Origin: Streptomyces sp. GESEQ-35
GTDB taxonomy: Bacteria; Actinomycetota; Actinomycetes; Streptomycetales; Streptomycetaceae
Direction of reading: 5' to 3'
Length of the DNA: 64,000 bases
Assembly (NCBI RefSeq): GCF_017948485.1
Contig: NZ_JAFFSX010000001.1
Span: 62,001 to 126,000 of the forward strand
Of the stretch, positions 1 to 8,804 are shown piece by piece; position 1 is the stretch's first letter, and every line of letters begins with the position of its first letter. Both the position numbers and the translations under genes were made by a program. The notes below the pieces were generated by a model. That model was not told where the DNA came from, did no database searches, and was given only the letters and a program-made list of their open reading frames with translations.

Positions 1-264
1 ATCTCGGGCCGGGAGATGGGGGAGGTAGTCCCCGACCAACTCTGACGGCTGGATGGGGACATCGCCGAGACGGCCGTGGATCAGGTGGGCCGTCTGCGCC
101 GCGCGCGCGAGGGGACCGTGGTGGATCGTTGACAGGGGCGCGTGGCGAAGCCGTTCACCGAGCAGTTCAGCCTGGCGGCGGCCCTGCGCGGACAGCTCGC
201 TCTCGTCGTCCGACGCCTCACCATGCCGGGCGAGGTAAAGGTAACGAGCGGCTGTTCCCGACAT
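1..264 (-). CDS. Histidine phosphatase family protein, 3' part cut off by the window edge
   Basis: The first 88 codons are open on the minus strand and carry the phosphoglycerate-mutase/histidine-phosphatase signature RHGE (in YLARHGEASDDE), with the phosphohistidine residue about 15 residues from the start. Further family-typical stretches follow (LSAQGRRQAELLGERL and GPLARAAQTAHLI). The ATG at 264 is preceded by AAGGG at an 8-base distance, which favours it over the GTG at 273. The family comprises soluble phosphomonoesterases acting on varied substrates, so the substrate cannot be named. The C-terminal half, including the second catalytic histidine, lies outside the window. No frameshift is seen, so it is probably an intact gene. 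Confidence 0.75.
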   Translation of the reverse strand, partial: MSGTAARYLYLARHGEASDDESELSAQGRRQAELLGERLRHAPLSTIHHGPLARAAQTAHLIHGRLGDVPIQPSELVGDYLPHLPARD

Positions 265-489
265 GTGCGACACCCTTCGACCGTTTCAAGATCACCTGGT
301 CTCCAGGACGCCACTCGGAATCGTGTAGTTCCCGTCACGCGTATTCGGTCCCTGCGGAAGAGCCACACCCAAGCCCGATCACTCCCAAGCGTCAGCGAGT
401 CGCGTCCGAGTAATTCTGGGCGTGACCCATCCCTGCCACTTACCTCGGCCCCGGCCACGCGGCCTTGCACCACGCCTGACTGCCGACAG

Positions 490-651
490 GTGTCAGCTGT
501 GTGCCCGGGCTACATCGCCACCGATCTGAATAACAACCTCGGAACGCAGCATCCATCACAGGGCGCGCAGGTCGTCGTGCGCGCCGCCACGCTCCCGGCG
601 GACGGTCCCAGCGGCGGCTTCTTCGACGTGAACGGCCCCGCGGGCTGGTGA
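490..651 (+). pseudogene. C-terminal fragment of a short-chain dehydrogenase
   Basis: About 53 residues match the end of a classical Rossmann SDR: CPGYIATDLN resembles the PG-motif region after the catalytic Tyr-Lys, and LPADGPSGGFFD is typical of the last helix and strand in carbonyl-reductase-like SDRs. There is no cofactor-binding glycine motif or YxxxK upstream; the preceding bases in this frame read as nonsense. It is a truncated remnant with no visible start or ribosome binding site. Confidence 0.6.
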
Positions 652-669
652 CCTTCAGGACTTCAGCCC

Positions 670-1221
670 GTCGGTGAGAATCTCGTTCAGACACCTGCGC
701 CGAGCACTTGCACGGCGGCTCGTAGCACCCTCCGGCGCGCGATCTGGCACTACGACCCTTACGATACCTACGTCACCCAAGTCCTCAAGATCGCAGAAAC
801 ATATGCGGTCGCCGCGCCCGCCCCAAGTAGTGCTGCCGCCAAGGCGGTTGCCTTCACCCGCGCCCAGCTCGGCACCCCGTACGTGTGGGGCGGCGACGGC
901 CCGGCCGAGGGCGGCTTCGACTGCTCCGGCCTGACCCAGGCCGCCTACCGCACCGCCGGCATCACCATCCCCCGCGTCGCCCAGGCCCAGTACGACGCAG
1001 GCCTCCGCCTCCCGCAAGGCGAGCAACTGTCCCCAGGCGACCTGCTGTTCTTCGGCACCAGCCCCGGCAACATCACGCATGTCTCGCTCTACACCGGCCA
1101 CGGAAACGCCATCGACGCACCACGCCCCAGCGCGGTCGTCCGCGAAGGCCCCGCGAACACCGACACCCCCTCCTTCCAGGGCGCGACCAGGCCCGCGGTA
1201 CCAGGTGGGGGTGCCCGGTGA
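670..1221 (+). pseudogene. NlpC/P60 (C40) cell-wall hydrolase, 5'-truncated
   Basis: The frame ending at 1221 encodes a full NlpC/P60 domain. The catalytic cysteine is in FDCSGL (about position 920) and the catalytic histidine in ITHVSLYTG (about 1075). Before it, IWHYDPYDTYVTQVL resembles the tail of the lytic-transglycosylase domain that precedes NlpC/P60 in the bifunctional wall hydrolases of actinomycete conjugative elements. No start codon or signal peptide is found and the frame degrades upstream of about 670, so only the C-terminal part remains. A possible GTG start overlapping the stop at 1218 opens a short frame that I do not recognise; it breaks down near 1290. Confidence 0.6.
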
Positions 1222-1429
1222 AGCAGATCGCCGCCCGCGAAGCCATCAGGCTGCTCAAATCCATGACCCGCGTACCTGGCGGTGTTGGTCGCCGTCGCCG
1301 ACAACACCGCCATGGCAGCCTGGGTGAAGTCCCGGAATCAAGGCCCGATGGTCAGCCACATGTTCCGGGTCACGGGAAGTGGAGCAACTCCTTTATGGGC
1401 AAGGGGTGGCAACGCCGGGACATGCCTTC

Positions 1430-1990
1430 TCAGTTGTCGCGTCGAGCGAGCGCGCGCAGGAAGGTGAGCGTCTCCATCTCGCGGTTGGTGGACTCTGTTG
1501 CAGAGGTGCCGTACCTGCGATTGGCGGAGAGCTTGACGATGGTGGTGCGGGCGGTCGGGTCGACATAGACGAACTGGTTGTAGACACCGATCGCGCTGAA
1601 CTCGCCGCGGTCGCCGGCTGGGAGCCACCAGTGGTGGCCGTAACCCAGGCCGGTCGGGTGGCCGCCGATGATCGGGCGGCCGGGCTCCAGGTGCGGGGCG
1701 GCGACGGTCAGCGAGTCGCGCACCCATGCGGCGGGGATGATCTGCTCGCCCTGCCACACGCCGCCGCACCGGTACAGCTCGCCGATCCGGGCGTAGTCGC
1801 GGGCGGTGAGGTTGAGCCCGCCGTAAGCCATCTCCGTTCCGGCCGGGTCGAGGACCCAGTAGCCGGGCGAGGTCATGCCGAGCGGCTCGCACAGCTTTTC
1901 CTGCATGTAGTCGCCCATCGTGCGGCCTGTCGCACGGGCCACGAGCGCGCCCAGCACCTGCGTCTCCCCGGAGTTGTAGGGCAAACGGTG
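1430..1990 (-). pseudogene. Serine hydrolase (beta-lactamase/class C esterase-like), C-terminal part
   Basis: Reading leftward from about 1980, the frame gives the back half of a penicillin-binding/beta-lactamase-fold hydrolase. The second motif YxN is present as YNSGE, followed by family-typical stretches such as the PLGMTS segment and a GLGYGHHWW segment near the third motif. The N-terminal half with the SxxK nucleophile motif is absent. Directly upstream the frame changes and the sequence is that of an unrelated SRPBCC protein. The fragment therefore lacks its active-site serine and cannot be functional. Confidence 0.65.
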
Positions 1991-1992
1991 CC

Positions 1993-2150
1993 CGGCTCGC
2001 GTTGGGGCTCCAGCGGCCGATCGCGGACACATCACTGACCACGTCATAGACCCGGGCGGGTGCGGCATCGACCCACGCGCGTCTGGTGAAGGCGAAGGCT
2101 GATGCGTCCAGAGCCTCGAAGAGGTCGTGTTCGCTGGCGGTGGCGCTCAA
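1993..2150 (-). pseudogene. SRPBCC-family protein, N-terminal fragment
   Basis: A TTG at 2150, five bases after GGAGG, opens about 50 residues ending in RVYDVVSDVSAIGRWSPNA, which is the first strand and helix of a START/polyketide-cyclase (SRPBCC) fold. The similarity stops near 1993, and in another frame a serine-hydrolase C-terminus takes over. The translation signal is intact, so a short chimeric peptide could still be made. The fragment is divergent from the MmyB-type regulator at 2293, and such regulators often sit beside the gene they control. That relationship is an inference. Confidence 0.5.
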
Positions 2151-2292
2151 GGCATCCTCCTGGGTGCGTGCGGGATGATGCCGGGTCGGCTCCGCCCACG
2201 TCACCACCGGTTATGCCGGGGAGCCAGACCCGATGGTGCCTATCCACAGCTGGGGCAGGCTGTGCGTTTCGAGTCGGCCCATACTCGGATCC

Positions 2293-3192
2293 ATGACCGG
2301 AAAATCGCAGCTCGGGGACTTCCTGCAGGCGCGGCGCTCCCAGCTGCGCCCTGACGATGTCGGGGTGCCCACCTACGGGGAGCGTCGGCGTGTGCCGGGT
2401 CTTCGGCGCGAGGAGTTGGCGCTGCTGGCGGGTGTGAGCGCCTCCTACTACACCCGGCTTGAGCAGGGGCAGTCGCTGAGCGCGTCCTCTGAGGTGCTGG
2501 ACGCGATCGCCGGGGCTCTGCGGCTGGACGAGTCCGAGCGGCGGTACCTGCACGACCTGGCTCGGGCGGACAGGCAACGCACTCGGGGCCGGCGGCCTGC
2601 GCCGGAGCGGGTGACGGAGGCGACGGCTCAGTTGCTGGACGTGCTGGCGGGCGTTCCCGCGATCGTGCTCGGCCTGCGCAGTGACGTGCTGGCGTGGAAT
2701 CGCCTGGGTCACGCGCTGTTCGCCGGACACCTGGACCGTGGCGCCCCGGACCTGTCGGGGCAGCGGCCCAACATGGCCAGACTGGTGTTCCTCGACTGTC
2801 ATACCCGCGACCTGTATGCGGACTGGCCGAGCAAGGCCAGGGCGGTGGTGGGGAACCTGCGCCTGGTGGCGGCCCAGCATCCGCAGGACACCGCGTTGCA
2901 CGCGCTGCTGGGTGAACTGAGCGCCAAGAGTTCTGAGTTCTCCTCGATGTGGGCCGACCATCGGGTCAAGGCGTGCACCGTCGCTACCTATGAGATGCGG
3001 CACCCGCTGGTCGGCCCGCTGAGCGTCGTTCAGCAGACCCTGAGCAGCGGGCCGGGCCCCAACATGGTGGTTGCCACCACGGAGGCGGGCTCGCCCTCGC
3101 GGGCCGCGCTGGCCCTGCTCGCCCAGGCCATCACCCAGGACACTGTCCCGGCTGACCCGGCGCGGAGGGGGCCCCGGGCCGCCACTGCCTGA
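2293..3192 (+). CDS. XRE-family regulator with MmyB-like C-terminal domain
   Basis: The 299-residue protein starts with a lambda-repressor-type helix-turn-helix (residues about 8-85: GLRREELALLAGVSASYYTRLEQG). An MmyB-like PAS-type ligand-binding domain follows (residues about 100-270). This pattern is common in actinomycete regulators located beside or divergent from oxidoreductase genes. I chose the ATG at 2293 because the helix-turn-helix begins a few residues later; upstream in-frame starts have no ribosome binding site. It faces away from the broken SRPBCC/hydrolase remnant and leads into the hydrolase genes at 3376-6902, which it may control. It resembles the regulator at 12454. Confidence 0.8.
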   Translation: MTGKSQLGDFLQARRSQLRPDDVGVPTYGERRRVPGLRREELALLAGVSASYYTRLEQGQSLSASSEVLDAIAGALRLDESERRYLHDLARADRQRTRGRRPAPERVTEATAQLLDVLAGVPAIVLGLRSDVLAWNRLGHALFAGHLDRGAPDLSGQRPNMARLVFLDCHTRDLYADWPSKARAVVGNLRLVAAQHPQDTALHALLGELSAKSSEFSSMWADHRVKACTVATYEMRHPLVGPLSVVQQTLSSGPGPNMVVATTEAGSPSRAALALLAQAITQDTVPADPARRGPRAATA

Positions 3193-3375
3193 CCTCACAC
3201 AACGTCACCGGGCGCTCGGCTTGCACCTGCGAGCACCCGTTCCGCCCGGGCTCGGCCGACGACCGGCCGCCGCCGGGAGCAGCTCCGGGGCCGCATGGCC
3301 CCCGAGCAGAGCCCACCTGCCCAACCCGTGCGTCGGCGTGTTGCTGCCGCATGCCCGAAAACCAGTGAAGGATCC

Positions 3376-4341
3376 ATGTTCAAGAAGCTCTCCATGTCCG
3401 CTGTATCGGCGGCCGTCCTTGTCGCGGCCGCTGCCGCAGCGCCCACTCCGGCGTCGGCGTCGGTCGAGTCCGCTCCGCTGAGCAGGGCGCGAATCGCCGC
3501 GCACTTCGACCTGACCAAGGGGCAGATGCCGGAGAACATCGCCCTGGCACCGGGCGGCACCACGTACGTCACTTTCGCCCAGGGCCGCCAGGTCGCCAAG
3601 GTCTCCCCCAACGGCACGTCCCGGATCCTGGCCACCCTGCCTCTGCCCGCCGACGGCGGTATCCACACCCCGGTCCTGGGCTTCCCGCTGACCGTCGGAA
3701 TCGTCCGTGCCCACGACGGCACCCTGTACTTTCTGTACGCCACCGGAACCGCCGACCTCACTGGTGTGTGGCGATTGCGCCCCGGTGGCAAGCCGCAGCG
3801 GATCGCCGCACTGCCCGCGGGCGGCCTGCCCAACGGCCTGGCGCTGGACCCGCGTACCCGCACCCTCTACGTCACCGACTCCGTGCTCGGCACCGTCTGG
3901 AGCGTGCCCACCACCGGCGGCACCCCCACCGCTTGGTCCACCGCCCCCGAACTTGCCCCCGCCGGCTTTCTCGGCGCCAACGGCCTGAAGATCCACAACG
4001 GGGCGGTCTGGGCCACCAACCTCGACAAGGGCACCGTCGTGCGCATCCCCATCCTCCGGGACGGGCGCGCCGGTTCGCTCAGGACCGAGGCCACCGGTCT
4101 GCCGGGGATCGACGACTTCGCCTTCACCGGCCACGGAAACCAACTGCTGGCCGCCCTCAACGGCCCCAACCAGGTCGCGCTCGTCCAGCCCGACGGCAGC
4201 CACTCCACCGTGCTGACCCAGGCCGACGGCCTGCGGAACCCCACGTCCATCGCCCTGAGCGGCAACACCGTCTACGTGACGAGCGCCGCCTATACCACCG
4301 CCCAGGACCCCAACCTGCTCCGCGCCCACCTGAACCGCTGA
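3376..4341 (+). CDS. Secreted SMP-30/gluconolactonase-like beta-propeller protein
   Basis: The 321-residue protein has a Sec signal peptide (MFKKLSMSAV then an alanine-rich core, likely cut after ASA near residue 29). Repeated beta-propeller blades follow: PENIALAPGGTTYVTF, NGLALDPRTRTLYVTD, NGLKIHNGAVWATN and NPTSIALSGNTVYVTS. These SMP-30/NHL-type blades bind sugars, lactones or proteins; no catalytic assignment is possible from sequence alone. The ATG at 3376 follows GAAGGATCC. It is the first of three codirectional genes (propeller, MBL hydrolase, carboxylesterase) that may form an operon. Confidence 0.7.
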   Translation: MFKKLSMSAVSAAVLVAAAAAAPTPASASVESAPLSRARIAAHFDLTKGQMPENIALAPGGTTYVTFAQGRQVAKVSPNGTSRILATLPLPADGGIHTPVLGFPLTVGIVRAHDGTLYFLYATGTADLTGVWRLRPGGKPQRIAALPAGGLPNGLALDPRTRTLYVTDSVLGTVWSVPTTGGTPTAWSTAPELAPAGFLGANGLKIHNGAVWATNLDKGTVVRIPILRDGRAGSLRTEATGLPGIDDFAFTGHGNQLLAALNGPNQVALVQPDGSHSTVLTQADGLRNPTSIALSGNTVYVTSAAYTTAQDPNLLRAHLNR

Positions 4342-4469
4342 GCGTCGCGGGCACCGACCCGCCGAGGAGTTGCACCGGCTCGTCCCGGACGACCGCGTCC
4401 TTGTCGACAGGCCGCCCCGTCATGCCACCCCGAGCACTCCAAGCCCCGCGCACCGAACGGAGAAGCACC

Positions 4470-5375
4470 TTGCAGGACACCCACGAGATCACCCTGGGCG
4501 ATGTCACCATCACCCGGATCGAGGAGCTGCACGGGCCGATCATGCCCACGGACCAGTTCTTCCCGGACCTGCCCGAGCAGGCATGGAAGGACCAGCGTGC
4601 CATGCTCGTGCCCGACCACCTGGGCGCCGACGACGCCATGGTCCATGTCGCGATGCAGACCTGGCTGTTGCGCAGCGAGGGCAGGACCATCCTGGTCGAC
4701 ACCGGCGTCGGCAACGACAAGTCCCGCCCGGCCGTCGCTGCGTGGGACCACCTACGGCTGGACTACCTCGGCAACCTCGCGCGCGCCGGTGTGCGGCCCG
4801 AGGACGTCGACCTTGTGGTCAACACCCACCTGCACGTCGACCACGTCGGCTGGAACACCCGCCTGATCGACGGCGCCTGGGTACCCACGTTCCCGAACGC
4901 CAACTATTTGATGCCCAAGGCCGACTTCGAGTTCTGGAATCCGGCGAACAACCCCGGCATCGCCGGCGGCGTCAACGAGAACGTCTTCGAGGACAGCGTC
5001 GCCCCCGTACACGCCGCGGGCCAGGTGCAGCTGTGGGAGGAAGGCCACACCATCGACGCGCACCTGCGGCTGGAAGCAGCCCCCGGCCACACGCCCGGAT
5101 CCAGCATCGTCATGCTGGCCTCCCGCAGCGACCGGGCCCTGTTCGCCGGCGACCTGATGCACACTCCCCTTCAGGTCACGCACCCCGACCACAACAGCTG
5201 CTTCTGCCACGACCCGGCCCAGGCCCGCAAAACCCGCCGCAGGCTGCTCGGCTGGGCCGCCGACACAGGCGCCCTCGTCCTGCCCGCCCACTTCAGCGGC
5301 CACAGCGCCCTCGAAGTCGAGCACAAGGGCAGCGGGTTCATGATCAAGAAGTGGGCACCGATCACGAGGTACTGA
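4470..5375 (+). CDS. MBL-fold metallo-hydrolase
   Basis: The protein has about 301 residues with the zinc-binding motif HxHxDH as THLHVDHVGW, then further metal ligands in GHTPGS (histidine) and FAGDLMH (aspartate), and a late histidine in LPAHFSGH. It has no signal peptide and should be cytoplasmic. It resembles the quorum-quenching-lactonase/alkylphosphonate-type MBL hydrolases, but the substrate is unknown. The start is a TTG at 4470 with GGAGAA about nine bases upstream; the longer open frame upstream overlaps the propeller gene and has no coding character. The next gene begins 81 bases downstream. Confidence 0.75.
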   Translation: MQDTHEITLGDVTITRIEELHGPIMPTDQFFPDLPEQAWKDQRAMLVPDHLGADDAMVHVAMQTWLLRSEGRTILVDTGVGNDKSRPAVAAWDHLRLDYLGNLARAGVRPEDVDLVVNTHLHVDHVGWNTRLIDGAWVPTFPNANYLMPKADFEFWNPANNPGIAGGVNENVFEDSVAPVHAAGQVQLWEEGHTIDAHLRLEAAPGHTPGSSIVMLASRSDRALFAGDLMHTPLQVTHPDHNSCFCHDPAQARKTRRRLLGWAADTGALVLPAHFSGHSALEVEHKGSGFMIKKWAPITRY

Positions 5376-5456
5376 CCCCGACTCCACCCCGCCGTCGCTC
5401 CGGCCACCCCGGAGCGGCGGCATCGACGTGAGCAACCAGCAGCCAGGAGATCCGAG

Positions 5457-6902
5457 ATGGCACCCGCCGATCCCGCCACCGTCACCACCACCTCAGGCCC
5501 TGTCCGCGGTCGCCGCCACGGACACGGGACTGTCTTCCTCGATGTCCCCTACTCCGCACCGCCCGTCGGACGTAGGCGTTTCGCCGCGCCGAGCCCGCAC
5601 CAACGGTGGACCGGAGTCCGTGACGCGACGCGGCCGGGACCGACCGCGCCCCAGCCCACCCGGGACTCCTTCGGCACCCTCGACATGTCGCCCTACTTCG
5701 GACCGGGCTGGCAGCGCGGCGACGACTACCTCACCGTCAACATCTGGGCCCCGCAGCCGGATGGGCCGACCCGGCCGGTCATGGTGTTCGTGCACGGCGG
5801 AGGGTTCGTCGCGGGCTCCGGCCGTGCACCGCTCTACGACGGAACGGCTTTCGCCCGCGACGGCGTCGTGCTGATCACCGTCAACTACCGCCTGGGCATC
5901 CCCGGCTTCCTCCACCTGCCCGACGCCCCGGACAACCGCGGCATGCTCGACGTCCTGGCCGCCCTGCACTGGATCCAGGAGAATGCCGCCCAATTCGGCG
6001 GCGACCCCGGCAACGTCACCCTCTTCGGCCAGTCCGCCGGAGCCATCATCGTCTGCGGCGTCCTCGCCGACCCGGCCTCCTCCGGCCTGGTCCGACGGGC
6101 GATCATCCAGAGCGGCACCGGCACCGGCACCTTCACTCCCGACCAGGCCGGCATCGTCACCGCGGCGGTCGGACGCGAGCTGGACCTCGAACCCAGCGTC
6201 AAGACCCTGGCCGACATCCCCGACGAGCGCCTCGTCGCCGTCATGGCCGGCCTGACCGGCCTGGACGTGCGCACCTCCACCCACCACGACCCGCTCGGCG
6301 GCATCACCTCCTTCAGCCTGGTCAGCGAGCACCAGCCTGCCACTGCGGTCGCCGCCGGCCAGGGAAGCGAGATCGACTTGCTGATCGGCACCAATCTCGA
6401 CGAGGGCGCTCTCTACCTGGCCCCGTTGGGACTCCTGGCGAGGACCACCGATGCCGATGTCCGGGACACCGCAGCAAGGTTCCACCCCGACCCCGACGAG
6501 GCCGTCCGTGCCTACCGAACACAGCACCCGTCCGCCTCAGCCGCCGACCTGCGCACCACCATCCTCGGTGACGGGCTGTTCACAGCCGGCACCCGGCAGA
6601 TGGCCGCCGCTCACGCGAGCGCCGCGGACGGGCGCACGTACTGCTACGAATTCGTCTGGCGCTCCGACGCGATCGACGGACAACTGGGCGCCAGCCATGT
6701 CATGGAGTTGCCGTTCGTCTTCGACCGCCTGTCCCTGCCATCGCTGCGCGGCCCACGAGGGCTCCTCGGCAACGCCGCACCGCCCGCCCCACTCGCCACT
6801 CGTGTCCACCAATCGTGGATACAGTTCGCTGAGACCGGCAATCCCGGCTGGCCCGTCCACGAACCGGCCGGGGGCCGCATCCAGCACATCGGCGCCGCCT
6901 GA
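5457..6902 (+). CDS. Type B carboxylesterase
   Basis: The 481-residue alpha/beta-hydrolase of the carboxylesterase B family shows the oxyanion-hole motif VFVHGGGFVAGS, the nucleophile elbow FGQSAGA (serine at about residue 200), the acid region in GTNLDEGALY and the histidine region in GASHVMELPFVF. ATG 5457 follows AGGAGATCCGAG. The protein ends soon after NPGWP, slightly earlier than many homologues, so the extreme C-terminus may have been lost to the rearranged sequence that follows. The family hydrolyses carboxylic esters. Together with the preceding propeller and MBL genes it suggests a small ester or lactone degradation unit. Confidence 0.8.
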   Translation: MAPADPATVTTTSGPVRGRRHGHGTVFLDVPYSAPPVGRRRFAAPSPHQRWTGVRDATRPGPTAPQPTRDSFGTLDMSPYFGPGWQRGDDYLTVNIWAPQPDGPTRPVMVFVHGGGFVAGSGRAPLYDGTAFARDGVVLITVNYRLGIPGFLHLPDAPDNRGMLDVLAALHWIQENAAQFGGDPGNVTLFGQSAGAIIVCGVLADPASSGLVRRAIIQSGTGTGTFTPDQAGIVTAAVGRELDLEPSVKTLADIPDERLVAVMAGLTGLDVRTSTHHDPLGGITSFSLVSEHQPATAVAAGQGSEIDLLIGTNLDEGALYLAPLGLLARTTDADVRDTAARFHPDPDEAVRAYRTQHPSASAADLRTTILGDGLFTAGTRQMAAAHASAADGRTYCYEFVWRSDAIDGQLGASHVMELPFVFDRLSLPSLRGPRGLLGNAAPPAPLATRVHQSWIQFAETGNPGWPVHEPAGGRIQHIGAA

Positions 6903-7314
6903 CCGCCAACCGCGGGCAACGGCGCCGCGCGCTGCGCGCCGACGGCCGGGAGACGCTGCTCGCGATGACACCCGAGCAGGCCACCGGGACCTGATCACCC
7001 CCGCGCCCACTGGCCGAGAACCCGCAGCCGCCGGCGGTTCGGCACGAGCCGCCGAGGTCCTCACCCGCGAGAACCAAGGTGATTCCGCGTTCGGCAGGAG
7101 TCTCGAGTGTTGCGCAGCGCAGGAATTACAGGTCTCGATGCACACGGTTCCGAATGAGCCATCCGCCCGCCAGTAGGCGCCGAACTGGGCGGACGTAGCA
7201 GTGCAGGCACGGTTCACCCGACCAGGGAGATTCCATACGTTTCATGATCACCGGGATATCCGTGCCTGCCGTCCCATCGCCCGCACCGGCGGCGACCGCT
7301 CCGCAGGCGGGAGG

Positions 7315-7346
7315 CTGCCCGTGCCTTTGTCGGCACGCACGGGCAG
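7315..7346. terminator. Hairpin, possible terminator for the esterase operon
   Basis: A perfect 10-bp inverted repeat (CTGCCCGTGC / GCACGGGCAG) with a 12-base loop lies about 410 bases beyond the carboxylesterase stop. There is no T-run, as usual for actinomycete terminators. Confidence 0.4.
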
Positions 7347-7371
7347 CGATGGTCTGCGGTGGTCAAAGGTC

Positions 7372-7436
7372 GGGACAGGATGGCGCCCGCCCCTGGGAGA
7401 CCAAGGGCGCGCGGGCGCCCCGCAGGTCCTGTCCCT
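7372..7436. terminator. Long imperfect palindrome, probable bidirectional terminator
   Basis: The outer arms GGGACAGGA and TCCTGTCCC and the inner arms GGCGCCCGC and GCGGGCGCC can pair across about 65 bases. It lies just outside the left end of the IS701-type element. Confidence 0.45.
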
Positions 7437-7481
7437 GCGGGTCCGCGAGGCGTCTAGTACTCCAGCCGTAGATCGTGATCT

Positions 7482-8804
7482 TCATGGCTGGACGGCCGCT
7501 TGATGTCGGTAGTGGCACCGGTGCGCGCGGGCTTGATGCCGACGTCGCCAGTGTGACCAGCGCAGGCGGTGTGCGAGGTCGTGGGCTGGGCGGATCAATG
7601 CCGCGAACTGGTGCTGGATCTCGTTGCCGGTCATGGGGATCAGGTCGTCGGGGGCGGGTCGGTCGCGGCGTTCGGTGGCTGCAGTGCAGGCGAGGAAGGC
7701 GTGGGCGAGCATGGCGAGGGTGGCCCAGCGGTGCCAGGAGGCCCAGCGGCGGACCTGGTGCTCGTCCAGGCCGGTCAAGCCCTTGCTTGCCTGGAACGTC
7801 TCCTCGATCGTCCAGCGCCGTCCGGCCACCCGCACCAGCTCGGACATCGGCACCGGACGCGGTGAGAAGCAGCGGTATGAGGCGAGTTCACCGGTGCGAC
7901 GGTTGCGACGGACCAACAGGCACCACTGGCCGGGCCAACCGGCGGCGTCGAGGATGTCGATCTGGGCCCAGTCGTAGTACCGCTCACCCTTCGCGCCTGC
8001 TCCGGCCGACAGCCGCTGCCAGGCCCGCTTCGGGATCCGCGCGGCCAGGGTCTTCGCCTGGAACTTACCGGCGGGCGTGATGACGGAGTGGGTGCTGGAC
8101 ACCGCCAGGACGTAGCCGGTCCGACGATGTTCCAGGGCGATCCGCAGGTGCGGGTTGTCGCCGTAGACCTCGTCGCCCGCGACCCAGCGCGCGGGTGCTC
8201 CCGCGTCCAAGGCCCGCTCGACCATGCGGGCGGCAAGTTGGGGTTTGGTGGCGAAGGCCAGGTCGTCGGGGATGCCCGCGCTCCGGCAGCGGTCCGGTGC
8301 CTCGGTCCACGAGCGCGGCACATACAGGGCTCGGTCGATGGCGGCGTGTCCGCGGGCGGCGGAGTACACGAGATAAACGGCGACCTGGGCGTTCTCGACT
8401 CGGCCGGCCGTGCCGGTGTACTGACGCTGGACGCCGACGGTCGCGGTGCCCTTCTTCAAATCGCCCGTCTCGTCGACCACGAGCACCGCCTCGGTGTCGC
8501 GCAGGTGCTCGACCACGTAGGCCCGTATGTCGTCACGAATCGCGTCGGCGTCCCATTTCGCCCGGTGGAGCAGGTGCTGCATGCCGTCCGGAGTGGCATC
8601 ACCCGCGTGCTCGGCCAGGGTCCAGCAGTTCTTCCTCGGCAGGTCCGACAGCAGCCCGGAGACCAACCGCCGCACCCGGCGACGGGGTTCAACTCGGGAG
8701 AACCGGCCGGCGATCCGGCTCATCAGTCCTTCGAATGCCTCCTGCCAGTGGGCAGGCACTACGCCGGCGTCCGAGGCCGCCGCGTGATCATTGGTTGTCC
8801 ACAC
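7482..8804 (-). CDS. IS701-family transposase (DDE superfamily)
   Basis: The 440-residue protein is full length. The DDE catalytic core is visible as VLVVDETGDLKKGTATVG (first Asp), VAGDEVYGDN (second Asp) and the segment RRWTIEETFQASKGLTGLDEHQ (Glu), matching the order in IS701/IS4-like transposases. It cuts and pastes the element at YTAR sites. The stop lies 24 bases inside the left inverted repeat end. The start codon overlaps the end of the passenger gene by 17 bases, so the two are probably translated from one transcript. Confidence 0.88.
   Translation of the reverse strand: MWTTNDHAAASDAGVVPAHWQEAFEGLMSRIAGRFSRVEPRRRVRRLVSGLLSDLPRKNCWTLAEHAGDATPDGMQHLLHRAKWDADAIRDDIRAYVVEHLRDTEAVLVVDETGDLKKGTATVGVQRQYTGTAGRVENAQVAVYLVYSAARGHAAIDRALYVPRSWTEAPDRCRSAGIPDDLAFATKPQLAARMVERALDAGAPARWVAGDEVYGDNPHLRIALEHRRTGYVLAVSSTHSVITPAGKFQAKTLAARIPKRAWQRLSAGAGAKGERYYDWAQIDILDAAGWPGQWCLLVRRNRRTGELASYRCFSPRPVPMSELVRVAGRRWTIEETFQASKGLTGLDEHQVRRWASWHRWATLAMLAHAFLACTAATERRDRPAPDDLIPMTGNEIQHQFAALIRPAHDLAHRLRWSHWRRRHQARAHRCHYRHQAAVQP

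Larger units (their letters stand above)
6903..7457. other. Non-coding stretch with two strong hairpins
   Basis: I see no convincing gene here. The stretch contains a perfect 10-bp stem at 7315-7346 and a larger imperfect palindrome at 7372-7436 and ends at the CTAG duplicated by the IS701-type insertion. The larger palindrome probably served as a terminator for a gene that once ended at the insertion point from the right. Confidence 0.4.

Noticed and set aside
3768..4469. Longer version of the MBL hydrolase starting at 3768
   Set aside because: The extension overlaps the propeller gene in another frame and has no coding character; TTG 4470 has a ribosome binding site and fits the family.
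7313..7436. CRISPR-like or riboswitch-like array of hairpins
   Set aside because: The two hairpins are unrelated in sequence and not followed by a regulated gene; they are better explained as terminators.
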